A stretch of 7,242 nt of DNA. Source: Gammaproteobacteria bacterium (GTDB lineage: Bacteria; Pseudomonadota; Gammaproteobacteria; Xanthomonadales; Rhodanobacteraceae). The notes beneath the pieces were generated by a model that worked only from the letters and a program-made list of their open reading frames with translations, was not told the DNA's origin and searched no databases. Shown one piece after another: positions 7,099 through 7,242 of this stretch. The translations under genes and the position numbers were made by a program. The stretch lies in NCBI GenBank assembly GCA_005877675.1, contig VBNZ01000201.1, positions 3,299 to 10,540 of the forward strand, given 5' to 3'. Positions within the stretch are counted from its first letter, which is position 1; the number at the start of each line of letters is the position of its first letter.

Positions 7099-7242
7099 TC
7101 AATTGAACTTGTAGTTGAAGCGTACGAAAAACTCGCGGCCGACATAGTCCGCCCCCGAATTGGCACGGATGAACTCAAACCCGCCCGCGTAGTTCTCGAT
7201 GTTGCCGACGCGGTTGAACAGGTTGTTGACGGCGAGGCCCAG
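7099..7242 (-). CDS. TonB-dependent outer-membrane receptor, C-terminal end only
   Basis: The last 47 codons and the stop (TGA at 7101-7099) of a gene that enters from beyond the right edge. The translation starts LGLAVNNLFNRVGNIENY and ends DYVGREFFVRFNYKFN. This is the standard final pair of beta-strands of a TonB-dependent receptor: a V-N-N-L-F-N turn, then a GRxFxVxxxYxF strand that plugs into the BAM pathway. The terminal residue is Asn, one past the usual aromatic. Such receptors import oligosaccharides across the outer membrane using TonB energy. Its position before GH92 suggests a mannose-containing ligand, but the ligand cannot be read from this fragment. The plug domain, signal peptide and promoter lie outside the window. 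Confidence 0.88.
   Translation of the reverse strand: MGLAVNNLFNRVGNIENYAGGFEFIRANSGADYVGREFFVRFNYKFN

Noticed and set aside
7019..7102. GH92 start at the TTG at 7102, overlapping the receptor stop
   Set aside because: It would translate through the terminator hairpin and bury the signal peptide behind 28 extra residues.

Overview
The window is a GC-rich (roughly 60-65% by eye) bacterial locus for breaking down mannose-containing glycans. Four enzyme genes, one of them broken, plus the tail of an outer-membrane receptor fill almost all of it. The TonB-dependent receptor, the exported glycosidases and the codon style point to a Gram-negative proteobacterium. The Xanthomonadales (Rhodanobacter/Dyella/Xanthomonas-like) are my best guess and the Caulobacterales/Sphingomonadales an alternative. 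This taxonomic call is inference.

Plus strand, 1-4219, reads as one operon. It holds (i) the C-terminal two thirds of a GH2 beta-mannosidase, whose start lies outside the window; (ii) an AGE-superfamily sugar isomerase/epimerase gene (D-mannose isomerase is the best guess), which is disrupted near 2138-2145 by an apparent small deletion with a frameshift; and (iii) a complete exported GH47 (class I) alpha-1,2-mannosidase that overlaps the AGE stop codon by 4 nt (ATGA). Minus strand, 7242-4271, holds the last 47 codons of a TonB-dependent receptor, a strong intrinsic terminator, and a complete exported GH92 alpha-mannosidase with an unassigned C-terminal extension of about 109 residues. The two units converge on a 51-nt gap that contains an 8-bp hairpin. 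No stretch longer than 300 nt lacks a gene, and I saw no tRNA, rRNA, CRISPR, IS element or phage gene.

Inferred pathway: the receptor imports mannose-rich oligosaccharides. GH92 and GH47 remove alpha-linked mannose in the cell envelope, GH2 cleaves the beta-linked core mannose (for example Man-beta-1,4-GlcNAc), and the AGE enzyme would convert free mannose to fructose. High-mannose N-glycan or fungal/yeast mannan is a plausible substrate. All individual families are known. The points most worth a second look are the broken AGE gene, the pairing of two mechanistically unrelated calcium-dependent alpha-mannosidase families, the GH92 tail, and the terminator that sits just before the GH92 start codon.
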